DNA of 39,361 nt from assembly GCA_903825895.1 (NCBI GenBank), contig CAIKCI010000007.1, forward strand, positions 1 through 39,361, read 5' to 3'. This document shows, piece after piece, positions 24,148 through 31,971 of this stretch. Below the pieces are notes generated by a model. It made no database searches, was not told the DNA's origin, and saw only the letters and a program-made list of their open reading frames with translations. A program made the translations under genes and the position numbers. The DNA comes from an uncultured Actinomycetes bacterium. Lineage in GTDB: Bacteria > Actinomycetota > Acidimicrobiia > Acidimicrobiales > RAAP-2. The first letter of the stretch is position 1. Every line of letters starts with the position of its first letter.

Positions 24148-25227
24148 TTAGCGTTGGCTGAGCCGATCCAACGTGGCGTTGGCTTCGTTGATCACTGAGG
24201 TTATGATTTTCTCAACCGACAGGACCTCGTCGATCACTCCGGCCACTTGACCCGTGGGCAATACCCCAACATCGGTGCGCCCATCAACCAGGCCCGCCTT
24301 GGTCATCACCGGAGCGTTGGCGGCCATCACGACCTGGGACCAGGTCAGTTCATTACCTTCCTTCATGGCCTTTCCCTCTTTGAGCAGTGACATCAGCGAG
24401 GCCCCACTTTCGGATCGGAACTGATGGGCACTCTTCAAACTTCTCGGAAGGTTACGGATCCATGATGATTTTTCTAAACGGTCAACCAAATCAGTGCGGA
24501 CCACTCGCTGGGGAGCACCGTCAATTCTCGTTGAGACCACGGTTCCAGTCACGGACGTCGCGAGATACTGCTTCTTAATTTCATCGGGAACCTGCGAATC
24601 ACTTGAGAGCAAAAACCGGGTTCCCATCGCGATGCCATCGGCCCCGAGGGCCAGAGCGGCAACCAGGCCGCGACCACTTGACCAGCCACCTGCGGAGAGG
24701 ACACAGACATCCTCGCCTACGGCGTCGACGACTTCTGAAGTCAACAAGGTCGTTGGGACTTGACCAGTGTGTCCGCCACCCTCAGCGCCTTGCGCGATCA
24801 CGGCGTCAACGCCCAGGGCGGCAACTTTTTCAGCGTGGCGGCGGGCACCCACGGTCGGCATGACGAAGAGCCCTGCCTCTTTGCACTGTGTGACGAGATC
24901 GGCACGGGGTGCTTGAGCGAAACTCGCGACTCTAACCTTGGCGTCAACCATGAGCGCTACCCGTTCGTCGATATCAGCGACATCCGTGCGCAAATTGACC
25001 CCAAAGGGAGCGTCAGTGGCCGAACGGACCTCTTCGATTTGTTGCTTGAGTTCATCAAGCGACATGGTGGCCGAGGCCAAGATGCCTAGTCCTCCGGCTT
25101 TTGCCGTGGCGATGACCAGTGACGAACCCGCCACCCACCCCATCCCCGTTTGGATAATGGGGTAGCGAACGCCGACCAACTCGCAAAAGCGCGTCTTGAG
25201 CGCTTGGTGTGGTTCAGGCATCGTCAT
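24148..25227 (-). CDS. ipdC: IpdC-like flavin oxidoreductase (NMO/2-nitropropane dioxygenase fold)
   Basis: A 359-residue FMN-dependent TIM-barrel protein of the nitronate monooxygenase fold. Motifs are VRYPIIQTGMGWVAGSSLV (about 18-36), DAVIAQGAEGGGHTG (about 174-188), LSAGGWSSGRGLVAALALGADG and MGTRFLLSSDS. The ATG overlaps the ipdB stop (ATGA), and the order ipdA-ipdB-ipdC is that of M. tuberculosis Rv3551-Rv3553, with length close to Rv3553. IpdC acts as a flavin-dependent oxidoreductase on a CoA ester of the last two steroid rings before IpdAB opens the second ring. The call rests on synteny plus fold; a stray NMO is the alternative. Confidence 0.87.
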   Translation of the reverse strand: MTMPEPHQALKTRFCELVGVRYPIIQTGMGWVAGSSLVIATAKAGGLGILASATMSLDELKQQIEEVRSATDAPFGVNLRTDVADIDERVALMVDAKVRVASFAQAPRADLVTQCKEAGLFVMPTVGARRHAEKVAALGVDAVIAQGAEGGGHTGQVPTTLLTSEVVDAVGEDVCVLSAGGWSSGRGLVAALALGADGIAMGTRFLLSSDSQVPDEIKKQYLATSVTGTVVSTRIDGAPQRVVRTDLVDRLEKSSWIRNLPRSLKSAHQFRSESGASLMSLLKEGKAMKEGNELTWSQVVMAANAPVMTKAGLVDGRTDVGVLPTGQVAGVIDEVLSVEKIITSVINEANATLDRLSQR

Positions 25228-25988
25228 TGTTGGGGTAGCTCCTTGTGGCGAAGACCCTTAGGGTCCAGTGTTTGCATCAGAGCATATTCGTCTTCGCTTG
25301 GCGCTCGTGTCTCAGCGATCTCACCGTCAAGGCCAGCGAGCGGAAATGCTGTGGCGTCTCTCACTTGATCAATCGTGACACCAGGATGGAGTGATCGCAC
25401 CTTCATCGAACCGTCGGGCCCGGCAAAGTCGAAGACGCCAAGGTTTGACACCACAACGCGCAAATCGTGAAAGCGGGTGGCGCCAACACCGGCACCACGT
25501 GCTCGGTCGTTCCCCACGCCGCAGACAACGTCAACAGCTGCGACGAAGGATCGGCTGTTGTGATCGGGAACCCAGTAAGAGGTCGGGTGGTTCAAGGAGT
25601 TTCCCGGAGCGCCGCGTACGCCAACGAGTTGGGCCTTAGGCTTTTCTCTCGGTCCGATGGCAGAAATGTTTTGATTCCCGAACTGATCGACTTGGCTCGC
25701 CATCATCATGATCTGGCGTCGGCCCGACCAGACGACTGAGAAGATTGATTTGTAGGGCACATAGGCCTCACGCACTAATTCATCGCTGCGGGCGTTAATC
25801 GGCTTGATGCCGAAACTCAACGCTGCCTCACCGTCGGTTAAGACAATGTCGGGTGAGTGCGTGGACTTGGCGATGCGTGCACCGAGGCCAGGGACTGAGC
25901 CGAAGGGGCTGATCATGACTTCGCCGCAGTCACGCCACGAGTCGCTGCACGCGATCACGCAGTAGTCGGCAATTGGGAGATCACTCAT
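25224..25988 (-). CDS. ipdB: IpdB-like CoA-transferase-family hydrolase, beta subunit
   Basis: A 254-residue protein of the family-I CoA-transferase beta fold. IpdAB is not a transferase but hydrolyses COCHEA-CoA, opening the last steroid ring by a retro-Claisen step. ATG 25988 is taken as start because it overlaps the ipdA stop (ATGA) and gives the family N-terminus (ADYCVIACSDSWRDCGEV). A longer frame has no support. Visible features are MISPFGSVPGLGARIAKST, SPDIVLTDGEAAL, the MMMASQVDQFGNQNIS segment typical of CoA-transferase beta subunits, and VCGVGNDRARGAGVGATRFHDLRVVVSNLGVFDF. It is translationally coupled to ipdA and ipdC. Confidence 0.9.
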   Translation of the reverse strand: MSDLPIADYCVIACSDSWRDCGEVMISPFGSVPGLGARIAKSTHSPDIVLTDGEAALSFGIKPINARSDELVREAYVPYKSIFSVVWSGRRQIMMMASQVDQFGNQNISAIGPREKPKAQLVGVRGAPGNSLNHPTSYWVPDHNSRSFVAAVDVVCGVGNDRARGAGVGATRFHDLRVVVSNLGVFDFAGPDGSMKVRSLHPGVTIDQVRDATAFPLAGLDGEIAETRAPSEDEYALMQTLDPKGLRHKELPQQ

Positions 25989-26869
25989 TGGGCTTTCCTC
26001 CACTCGCTCACCGCTTGCTGGTAGGACGTTTCATCGCCAGCGAGGAACTGCTGGACAAAGGCATTCCACGACTCTTCTTCCTTGGCAGCGGTCGTGTACA
26101 TCTTCTGAAACACTTCGTCTCGGTTGTAGTCCGGGGGGTTCGACGTAAAGTGCGCTCCATTCGGGGTAGCGGCGACTTTGTCGGTCAAGAGCCGGTGAAT
26201 GGTGGCGCGCTCAAGCGGCCCGTGGTCAGTCAATGTTCCTGCGGGCACAATTTTTTCTGCGGTGACGAAGCGACGCTGCGCGGCGCCAAGAAACTGCTCG
26301 TCGAAAAAGGGATCGGGCCCAAGAATCATGCCGTTCCCGTTTTCATCGGCGATGTTGACGTGCACGACGGCCACATCGAGATTGATCGCCGGAACGGCCA
26401 CAAATTCTGCGCCAACGTCTCCGGGAATCGCAAAGGGTCCGTCGTTGTAGGGGTTGGCCACCGTTTTGAATGCCGGAGTGTTCTCAAGCACCGATGAGCC
26501 AAGGCCCGCACGAGTCGGAAGGAATGGCATGCGCCAGGCAGCAGCTTGAAGGCCGAGGAAGAACATTCCCTCGTCGACTTCCATTAACTCAACGGCACCT
26601 TGTTGGCGCGCTTGGCGCCAGAGAGGATCGAGAGCAATCGAATCAAGCGTCACGAACCCACAGACGACTTTTTTGACGATGCCTGCTTTGACAAGCAGAC
26701 CAACATCGGGGCCGCCATAGGACACGAGGGTTAAGTCCCTGACGTCGCTGTTGCAGAGGGCACGTACGACCGCCATGGGTTTGCGGCGGGACCCCCACCC
26801 GCCGATGCCGATGGTCATCCCTGATTCGATCTCACCAACAAGTTCACTGAGTGTGGTTTCTTTCGACAT
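25985..26869 (-). CDS. ipdA: IpdA-like CoA-transferase-family hydrolase, alpha subunit
   Basis: A 294-residue alpha subunit of the IpdAB ring-opening hydrolase. The N-terminal SGMTIGIGGWGSRRKPMAVVRAL (core GIGGWGSRRKPM, 21-32) and LVSYGGPDVGLLV agree with what I recall of IpdA. MEVDEGMFFLG (about 96-106) holds E100, which may correspond to the glutamate reported as important in M. tuberculosis IpdA. The central VAVVHVNIADENGNGMILGPDPFFDEQF is typical of the family. The ATG overlaps the echA20 stop (TAATG), and ipdB follows with ATGA. The gene order echA20-ipdA-ipdB-ipdC is conserved with mycobacteria. Confidence 0.92.
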   Translation of the reverse strand: MSKETTLSELVGEIESGMTIGIGGWGSRRKPMAVVRALCNSDVRDLTLVSYGGPDVGLLVKAGIVKKVVCGFVTLDSIALDPLWRQARQQGAVELMEVDEGMFFLGLQAAAWRMPFLPTRAGLGSSVLENTPAFKTVANPYNDGPFAIPGDVGAEFVAVPAINLDVAVVHVNIADENGNGMILGPDPFFDEQFLGAAQRRFVTAEKIVPAGTLTDHGPLERATIHRLLTDKVAATPNGAHFTSNPPDYNRDEVFQKMYTTAAKEEESWNAFVQQFLAGDETSYQQAVSEWRKAQ

Positions 26870-27627
26870 TATTTCGTCGTATCCGCATCGCGTTTTTCAA
26901 CGAATGCATCGCGTTGTTCATCGGCCACGCCTCGGACATGAAGCTCATAGGTAAATCCCTGTTCGAATCGGTAACTGCGCTTGACGTCAATCGGGTCGAT
27001 GCCATTGGCGGACTCTTTCGCACGGCGCAAGATGCTCGGACTCTTCGACGCTACCTTTTCGGCAAGTTCGTAGGTGGCCGCTAAGAGGTCATCTCTTGGG
27101 ACGACTGCGGCGAGAGAACCATAGGTAAAGAGTTCTGCTGCAGTAATTGCTTCGGCCGTATAGAGCATGCGACGCATGGTGTGTTGAGGAACAAGACGCG
27201 AGAGGTGCGTGGCCGCTCCCAGTGCGCCACGGTCAACTTCGGGCAGACCGAAGGTAGCGTCATCGGCTGCGACAATCATGTCGGCGTTGCCGATCAGTCC
27301 AATACCACCACCCAAACAGAAGCCGCCCACTGATGCGATGACCGGGACTTCGCAGTCGTACACCGCGGCAAACGCTGCCGCACAACCACGATTCACGCCG
27401 ACGAGCGCTTCGTCGCCCTTCGCTTGAATCTCTTTGATGTCAACGCCAGCATTAAAGCCTCGTCCTTCGGCTCGCAAGATCACCACGCGACATTCTGGGT
27501 CTCGTCCTGCGGCGATGAGTTGATCGGCGAGGGAAAACCAGCCAGCGACATCGAGGGCGTTGACCGGAGGGTGATCCATGATCACCTCGGTAATCCCTGG
27601 TCGGTTTTGTTCAGTTCGAATGGGCAT
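26869..27627 (-). CDS. echA20: EchA20-like enoyl-CoA hydratase/isomerase-family hydrolase
   Basis: A 252-residue crotonase-fold protein. The oxyanion-hole segments are GRGFNAGVDIKEI (about 54-66) and SVGGFCLGGGIGLIGNAD (about 99-116), followed by FGLPEVDRGALGAATHLSR. EchA20 of M. tuberculosis (Rv3550) is a ring-opening hydrolase acting just before IpdAB, and it starts the same operon as here. The ATG has a strong ribosome-binding site (GAGGAGGGG). Upstream are a TATTCT -10 box and the palindromic operator in the promoter spacer. The gene is divergent from an SDR gene, as Rv3550 is from Rv3549c. Confidence 0.9.
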   Translation of the reverse strand: MPIRTEQNRPGITEVIMDHPPVNALDVAGWFSLADQLIAAGRDPECRVVILRAEGRGFNAGVDIKEIQAKGDEALVGVNRGCAAAFAAVYDCEVPVIASVGGFCLGGGIGLIGNADMIVAADDATFGLPEVDRGALGAATHLSRLVPQHTMRRMLYTAEAITAAELFTYGSLAAVVPRDDLLAATYELAEKVASKSPSILRRAKESANGIDPIDVKRSYRFEQGFTYELHVRGVADEQRDAFVEKRDADTTK

Positions 27628-27645
27628 AACCCCTCCTCATTGGGG

Positions 27646-27651
27646 AGAATA
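27646..27651 (-). promoter_or_regulatory. Putative -10 box of the echA20-ipd operon
   Basis: TATTCT on the minus strand lies 18 bases before the echA20-like ATG, leaving a short leader that contains the Shine-Dalgarno sequence. The palindromic operator begins three bases upstream of it. Confidence 0.45.
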
Positions 27652-27654
27652 GAC

Positions 27655-27669
27655 CTGACGGTGCGTCAG
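27655..27669. promoter_or_regulatory. Palindromic operator CTGACG-GTG-CGTCAG
   Basis: A perfect six-base inverted repeat with a three-base centre. Seventeen bases including the TT to its right are identical to the complement of the site at 14255-14273. It occupies the promoter spacer of the echA20-ipd operon, 103 bases before the divergent SDR start, and could control both directions. Confidence 0.75.
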
Positions 27670-27771
27670 TTCACGCTAGGCCACCACGGCAGGGTTCGGC
27701 CACCTGGCTCGTGAGAGCGCTGGAATGAACGGTATTGTCGGCTGAGAGTTCGAGAAAAGAGAGCAGGGGTT

Positions 27772-28560
27772 GTGGTGAGCGAATCATCAGTTGTCTTGAC
27801 GGATCAGGTCGCCCTGGTGACCGGTGGGACCCGAGGTGTGGGTCGAGGGATCACCTCGGCACTCCTCGCCGCAGGCGCCAATGTCGTAATCTGTGGCCGC
27901 AACGAGCCCGATCACGAGATCGCCGAAGTGGGCCCTGATGGAATCAGCCGTACGGCGCTGTTTGTGGCTGGAGACGTGCGCAACGCCGACGACGTGGCGG
28001 CCATCGTGGCGACGACCACCGATACCTTCGGTCGCTTGGACCTTTTGGTTAATAACGCAGGTGGGGCGCCGCCATCGTCAGCGGCCGATGCATCGCCTCG
28101 TTTTATCGAGCGCGTGATCGCGTTGAATCTCCTCGCACCCTTTTATTGCGCTCAAGCGGCCAACGCCGTGATGCAGGGCCAAGAGACTGGCGGGCAGATC
28201 ATCAACATCGGCTCCGTAGCAGCGCTTCGGCCTTCGCCGGGAACAGCACCCTACGCCGCCGCCAAAGCTGGTCTGATTAATTTGACGGAGACCTTGGCCG
28301 TCGAGTGGGCGCCGAAGGTGCGCGTGAACTGCATTTCGGCCGGATTGCTCGACTCGGGGGCTGGCCCCGAGCACTATGGCGGCCCCGAAGGGATGGCGGC
28401 GGTGGCTGCGACCGTGCCCATGGGCCGAATGGGAACCCCCAACGATGTGGCGGGATTGGTCCTGGCATTGGCGGGTTCGTTCACGGGCTATTTGTCCGGA
28501 GCGAACATTGTGCTCCACGGTGGTGGCGAGTGGCCAGCTTTTTTGAGAGCCCAAGGTTAG
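27772..28560 (+). CDS. Short-chain dehydrogenase/reductase (Rv3549c-like position)
   Basis: A 262-residue classical SDR with TGGTRGVG (17-24), NNAG (94-97), catalytic S148, Y161 and K165 (YAAAK), and the GYLSGANIVLHGG C-terminal pattern. The start could be GTG 27772 or GTG 27775; a GAGCAGGGG stretch precedes both. Its divergence from the echA20-ipd operon mirrors Rv3549c in M. tuberculosis, so a dehydrogenation or reduction in ring C/D degradation is likely. The exact substrate is not deducible. The operator between the two genes may regulate it. Confidence 0.88.
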   Translation: MVSESSVVLTDQVALVTGGTRGVGRGITSALLAAGANVVICGRNEPDHEIAEVGPDGISRTALFVAGDVRNADDVAAIVATTTDTFGRLDLLVNNAGGAPPSSAADASPRFIERVIALNLLAPFYCAQAANAVMQGQETGGQIINIGSVAALRPSPGTAPYAAAKAGLINLTETLAVEWAPKVRVNCISAGLLDSGAGPEHYGGPEGMAAVAATVPMGRMGTPNDVAGLVLALAGSFTGYLSGANIVLHGGGEWPAFLRAQG

Positions 28561-28622
28561 CCGTGCGCTCAAGAAGAAGGTTTTTGTGCTCAAATCTCTC
28601 TGGAATCTGCTAAACCATAGCG

Positions 28623-29804
28623 ATGATCGTTGCCGTTCCTACTGAAACACGGCCCGGGGAGACCCGCGTCGCACTGGTCCCAGATATCGCCAAACGTTTA
28701 GTCGATCAGGGCTGGGATGTTGTTGTTCAATCAGGTGCGGGAAAGCATGCCACCTTTTCTGACGAGGCCTACGCCCAGGCCGGAGCGCGTATTGCTCCCG
28801 ATGCGTCATCAACCGTGAATGGCGCCAACATGATCGTGAAAGTCAATGCTCCCGATGCCACCGAAGCAGCCAGCTACCCCGATGGGGTCAGCGTGATGAG
28901 TTTCTTGCAGGCAAGTCAATCGGCCGATGCACTCAAGGTCTTGATGGGAAAGAAGGCCACGGCAATTAGCTTTGACTTGTTGCCTCGTATCTCTCGTGCG
29001 CAGTCGATGGATGCTCTTAGTAGCCAAGCGACGGTCTCGGGCTATCGGGCGGGTTTAGCGTCCGCTGAGCACTTGGCCAAGTTTTTCCCGATGTTCATGA
29101 CCGCGGCCGGGACCGTCCCACCCGCCAAGGTCCTCGTGATGGGAGTCGGGGTCGCTGGACTCCAAGCAATTGCCACCGCTCGACGACTGGGTGCTTCGGT
29201 GCGTGCCTATGACGTGCGTACTGCGGCAAAAGAAGAGGCTGAAAGCTTGGGAGCAAAGTTTGTTGATCTTGGCGTGACCGCCGAGGGAACTGGTGGCTAC
29301 GCCCGAGAACTCAGCCCCGACGAACTCGCCGCACAGCAAGCAGCCTTAGCCAAAGAAGTCGCACTGTCTGATGTGGTCATCACCACTGCTGCCGTCCCCG
29401 GGCGCAAAGCGCCCATTCTGGTCACCGCGGCCATGGTCGATCAAATGGGACCGGGGTCCGTCATCATCGACATGGCCGCCGACGGTGGCGGGAACTGTGA
29501 AGTGACCAAAGCTGGCGAAGTCGTGGTGCAGGGGAACTGTTCAGTGGTTGGTTTGTCGAACCCACCGGCGGGCATGCCAACCCACGCCAGCTTTCTTTAT
29601 GCTCGGAACGTCATCAATTTGCTCGAACTCTTTGGCAAAGAAGGTGTCTTGAACCCTGACTGGGCTGACGAAGTCGTCATCGGCACCACGGTGTTGAGAG
29701 ACGGCGCCGTCACCAATGCCGCAGCGGCCGAAATTCTCGGTGCACCGCACCAGCCGATTATTCCTCCGGCACCACCCGCAGCAGAAACTACCGAGGAGGG
29801 CTAA
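28623..29804 (+). CDS. pntAA: NAD(P) transhydrogenase alpha-1 subunit (dI, NAD-binding)
   Basis: A 393-residue soluble subunit of the proton-translocating transhydrogenase, which drives NADPH formation from NADH with the proton gradient. It resembles alanine dehydrogenase: PTETRPGETRVALVPD at the N-terminus, SQATVSGYRAGL near 138-149, and the NAD-binding VMGVGVAGLQAIATARRLGASV (core GVGVAGLQA). The RAYDVR...EEAESLGAKF loop is typical. The three-gene arrangement is that of mycobacteria and Rhodospirillum. No ribosome-binding site is seen; TAAACC stands six bases before the ATG, so a leaderless start is possible. Confidence 0.95.
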   Translation: MIVAVPTETRPGETRVALVPDIAKRLVDQGWDVVVQSGAGKHATFSDEAYAQAGARIAPDASSTVNGANMIVKVNAPDATEAASYPDGVSVMSFLQASQSADALKVLMGKKATAISFDLLPRISRAQSMDALSSQATVSGYRAGLASAEHLAKFFPMFMTAAGTVPPAKVLVMGVGVAGLQAIATARRLGASVRAYDVRTAAKEEAESLGAKFVDLGVTAEGTGGYARELSPDELAAQQAALAKEVALSDVVITTAAVPGRKAPILVTAAMVDQMGPGSVIIDMAADGGGNCEVTKAGEVVVQGNCSVVGLSNPPAGMPTHASFLYARNVINLLELFGKEGVLNPDWADEVVIGTTVLRDGAVTNAAAAEILGAPHQPIIPPAPPAAETTEEG

Positions 29805-29807
29805 GCG

Positions 29808-30140
29808 ATGGGGAATGTTCTACTTCAGTATTTGACCGTCTTTATCCTTTCGGTCTTTGTCGGCATCGAAGTGATTTCTCGAGTGCCGAGCGTCTTGCAC
29901 ACGCCGCTGATGTCCGGATCAAACGCCATCCACGGCGTTATCTTGGTCGGGGCGATCTTGGTGATGGGACACGCAACGACGAACTTGGAACAAGTCCTCG
30001 GGTTCTTTGCGGTGATCTTGGCCACACTCAATGTGGTGGGTGGTTTCGCTGTAACCGACCGCATGCTCGAAATGTTTAAGACGAAGCCAGAAGACAAGAA
30101 GAAAAAAGTCATTGACGAGACCGACGAGGTGATCTCATGA
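29808..30140 (+). CDS. pntAB: NAD(P) transhydrogenase alpha-2 subunit (membrane)
   Basis: A 110-residue membrane subunit with three predicted helices (about 6-25, 38-56 and 62-80) and a basic C-terminal tail. SRVPSVLHTPLMSGSNAIHGV (core TPLMSGSNAIHG) is the family signature, and the membrane segment GGFAVTDRML follows. It supplies part of the proton channel. The ribosome-binding site GAGGAGG overlaps the end of pntAA, and the stop overlaps the pntB ATG (ATGA), giving coupled translation of all three subunits. Confidence 0.95.
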   Translation: MGNVLLQYLTVFILSVFVGIEVISRVPSVLHTPLMSGSNAIHGVILVGAILVMGHATTNLEQVLGFFAVILATLNVVGGFAVTDRMLEMFKTKPEDKKKKVIDETDEVIS

Positions 30141-31522
30141 CCCGGGGCACCGCCATTGATCTTTGTTACCTGGTCGCGGCCATTACCTTCATCCTGGCGC
30201 TGAAAGGTCTCTCAAGTCCGAAGCGAGCACGAGCGGGAACATTTGTGGCGATGGCCGGGATGTTCTTAGCGATTTTCGTGACTTTTTTCCAACCCGGCCT
30301 TCACCACCAACTGTGGATCTACATCGCCATGGCTATCGGCGTGGTGATTGGGCTCCCTGCGGCTCGATTGGTGAAGATGACCGCTATGCCGCAGTTAGTG
30401 GCCATCTTCAACGGGGTCGGTGGTGGTGCGGCAGCGCTGGTGTCGATTACGACATTTATCGGGTCGAACCCAAAACAAGAAGCCACCTACAAAGTCCTTG
30501 AAGTTCTCATTGGGGTCTTCATCGGAACGGTCTCGTTCTCGGGCTCGGCGATCGCGTTCATCAAACTTCAAGAGTTGATTACGGGCCGACCAATCACCTA
30601 TCCAGGCCAACAGATCGTCAACGCACTCTTGGCCTTGGCGGCTATTGCATTGATCGTGGCGGTGCTGGTGACAGCCTCCACCACGCTGCTCTGGATTCTC
30701 CTGGCGGTCAGTTTCGTCATCGGTATTGGTGTTGTCTTGCCCATTGGTGGAGCGGACGTTCCCGTACTGATCTCGCTGTTGAACTCACTGACCGGTTTGG
30801 CTGTGGCGGCGTCAGGCTTTACCTTGGGCAACAACGTCCTCATTGTGGCGGGAACCCTGGTCGGAGCATCGGGTTTGCTGCTCACGCAGATGATGTGCAA
30901 GTCCATTGGACGAAGCCTGCCCAATATTCTCTTTAGCGCCTTCGGTTCAAACATCACTGCCGGTGGCGGGGCCGAGGGAGGCGAGACCCGTACGGTTCGC
31001 CAAAGCACCCCCGAAGACGTTGGCGTGTTGTTGTCCTATGCCCGTAAGGTTGCCATCATCCCTGGCTACGGCCTGGCCGTCGCGCAAGCGCAGCACACGG
31101 TTCGAGAACTCGCTGACGAGCTTGAAGCCAAAGGCGTCGAAGTCTTCTACGCCATCCACCCCGTAGCTGGCCGTATGCCTGGTCACATGAACGTGCTCTT
31201 GGCTGAAGCGAATGTTCCCTACGAACAGCTCAAAGAAATGGACGATGCAAATCCGGAGATGCCGACCTGTGACGTTGCGCTCGTTGTGGGAGCAAACGAC
31301 ACCGTGAACCCCTCAGCCAAGACCACGCCGGGTAGTCCGATCTTTGGTATGCCGATTATTAACGCCGATGAAGCCCAGCACATTGTCTTTTTAAAGCGTT
31401 CGATGCGCCCTGGTTTTGCCGGTGTTGACAACGATCTGCTCTTTGATGAGAAAACGGTGTTGCTCTTCGGTGACGCAAAAGATACCTTGTCGAAGTTGGT
31501 TTCAGCGGTAAACGCTTCATAG
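30137..31522 (+). CDS. pntB: NAD(P) transhydrogenase beta subunit
   Basis: A 461-residue subunit with about nine membrane helices in the first 270 residues, then the NADP-binding dIII domain. Recognisable are IFNGVGGGAAALVSI (about 90-104), GADVPVLISLLNSLTGLAVAASGFTL, IIPGYGLAVAQAQH (dIII dinucleotide motif, about 308-321), YAIHPVAGRMPGHMNVLLAEA and VVGANDTVNPSAKT. The length matches other PntB proteins. As part of pntAA-pntAB-pntB it would feed NADPH to biosynthesis and to oxygenases or reductases of the neighbouring catabolic genes; that link is inference from position. Confidence 0.96.
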   Translation: MTRGTAIDLCYLVAAITFILALKGLSSPKRARAGTFVAMAGMFLAIFVTFFQPGLHHQLWIYIAMAIGVVIGLPAARLVKMTAMPQLVAIFNGVGGGAAALVSITTFIGSNPKQEATYKVLEVLIGVFIGTVSFSGSAIAFIKLQELITGRPITYPGQQIVNALLALAAIALIVAVLVTASTTLLWILLAVSFVIGIGVVLPIGGADVPVLISLLNSLTGLAVAASGFTLGNNVLIVAGTLVGASGLLLTQMMCKSIGRSLPNILFSAFGSNITAGGGAEGGETRTVRQSTPEDVGVLLSYARKVAIIPGYGLAVAQAQHTVRELADELEAKGVEVFYAIHPVAGRMPGHMNVLLAEANVPYEQLKEMDDANPEMPTCDVALVVGANDTVNPSAKTTPGSPIFGMPIINADEAQHIVFLKRSMRPGFAGVDNDLLFDEKTVLLFGDAKDTLSKLVSAVNAS

Positions 31523-31534
31523 AGAGGAAGAATC

Positions 31535-31921
31535 ATGGCATCAGGTGCAGTGGAATGCGAACTTAAGGTCAGTGCAGATGATGCATGGGCCGCCGTCGGC
31601 GATTTTGCCGGTGTGGGTGTGATCTTCCCCGATCTTGAATCTCTTGAGATTGAGGGTGATGACCGAATACTCGGCATGTTTGGCATGAAAATTCGCGAAC
31701 GCCTGATCGAACGTGACGACGCGGGCCGCCGTTTGGTCTACTCGATCACTGAAGGCGTTCCCGTTGACTCCCACAAGGGCATTGTGACCGTTGAAGAGGT
31801 CGGAAGTGGTTCGAAAGTCATCTGGGCATGGGAAGTTACCCCTGACGAGATGAGCGACCTGATGGGTGCGTCCTACTCGGGCGCCCTCGAGCAGCTGAAA
31901 AAGCATTTCGGCGAGGCTTAA
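31535..31921 (+). CDS. SRPBCC (START-like/polyketide cyclase) family protein
   Basis: A 128-residue single-domain protein with the START-like helix-grip pattern: an N-terminal strand (GAVECELKVSADDAWAAVGDFAG), a long central sheet and a C-terminal helix (YSGALEQLKKHFGEA). The family binds hydrophobic ligands in a deep cavity. It follows pntB by 12 bases with a good ribosome-binding site (GAGAGGAAG) and is probably read with it. There are no catalytic residues to point to; a lipid- or steroid-binding role is possible, and the function is unassigned. Confidence 0.8.
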   Translation: MASGAVECELKVSADDAWAAVGDFAGVGVIFPDLESLEIEGDDRILGMFGMKIRERLIERDDAGRRLVYSITEGVPVDSHKGIVTVEEVGSGSKVIWAWEVTPDEMSDLMGASYSGALEQLKKHFGEA

Positions 31922-31949
31922 GCGCGGCCCGATTGGGCGCAAAAACCTT

Positions 31950-31955
31950 TAGGTT
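31950..31955 (+). promoter_or_regulatory. Putative -10 box, leaderless ABC1-kinase gene
   Basis: TAGGTT lies eight bases before the GTG at 31964 and no ribosome-binding site is present. It is the same hexamer as before the gene at 15164. Confidence 0.35.
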
Positions 31956-31956
31956 A

Positions 31957-31971
31957 GAACTCTGTGAGTTC
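31957..31971. promoter_or_regulatory. 15-bp palindrome over the ABC1-kinase start codon
   Basis: GAACTC-TGT-GAGTTC is a perfect six-base inverted repeat with a three-base centre, and the GTG start codon begins in its centre. It could be an operator at the transcription start or, if the mRNA has a leader, a hairpin over the start codon. It is distinct from the TGACG palindromes and only partly like a KstR site. Confidence 0.4.

Noticed and set aside
24387-25165. Long plus-strand open frames opposite the ipdC-like gene
   Set aside because: They have the composition of shadow frames, no ribosome-binding sites and no recognisable domain; the minus-strand gene explains the region.
27628-27771. 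KstR2-type site (AnCAAGnnCTTGnT) in the echA20/SDR intergenic region
   Set aside because: I looked for it because mycobacteria have KstR2 control here, but no match was seen; only the TGACG palindrome is present.
31926-31940. Terminator after the SRPBCC gene (GCCC-GATT-GGGC)
   Set aside because: Only four base pairs and no T run; too weak to call.
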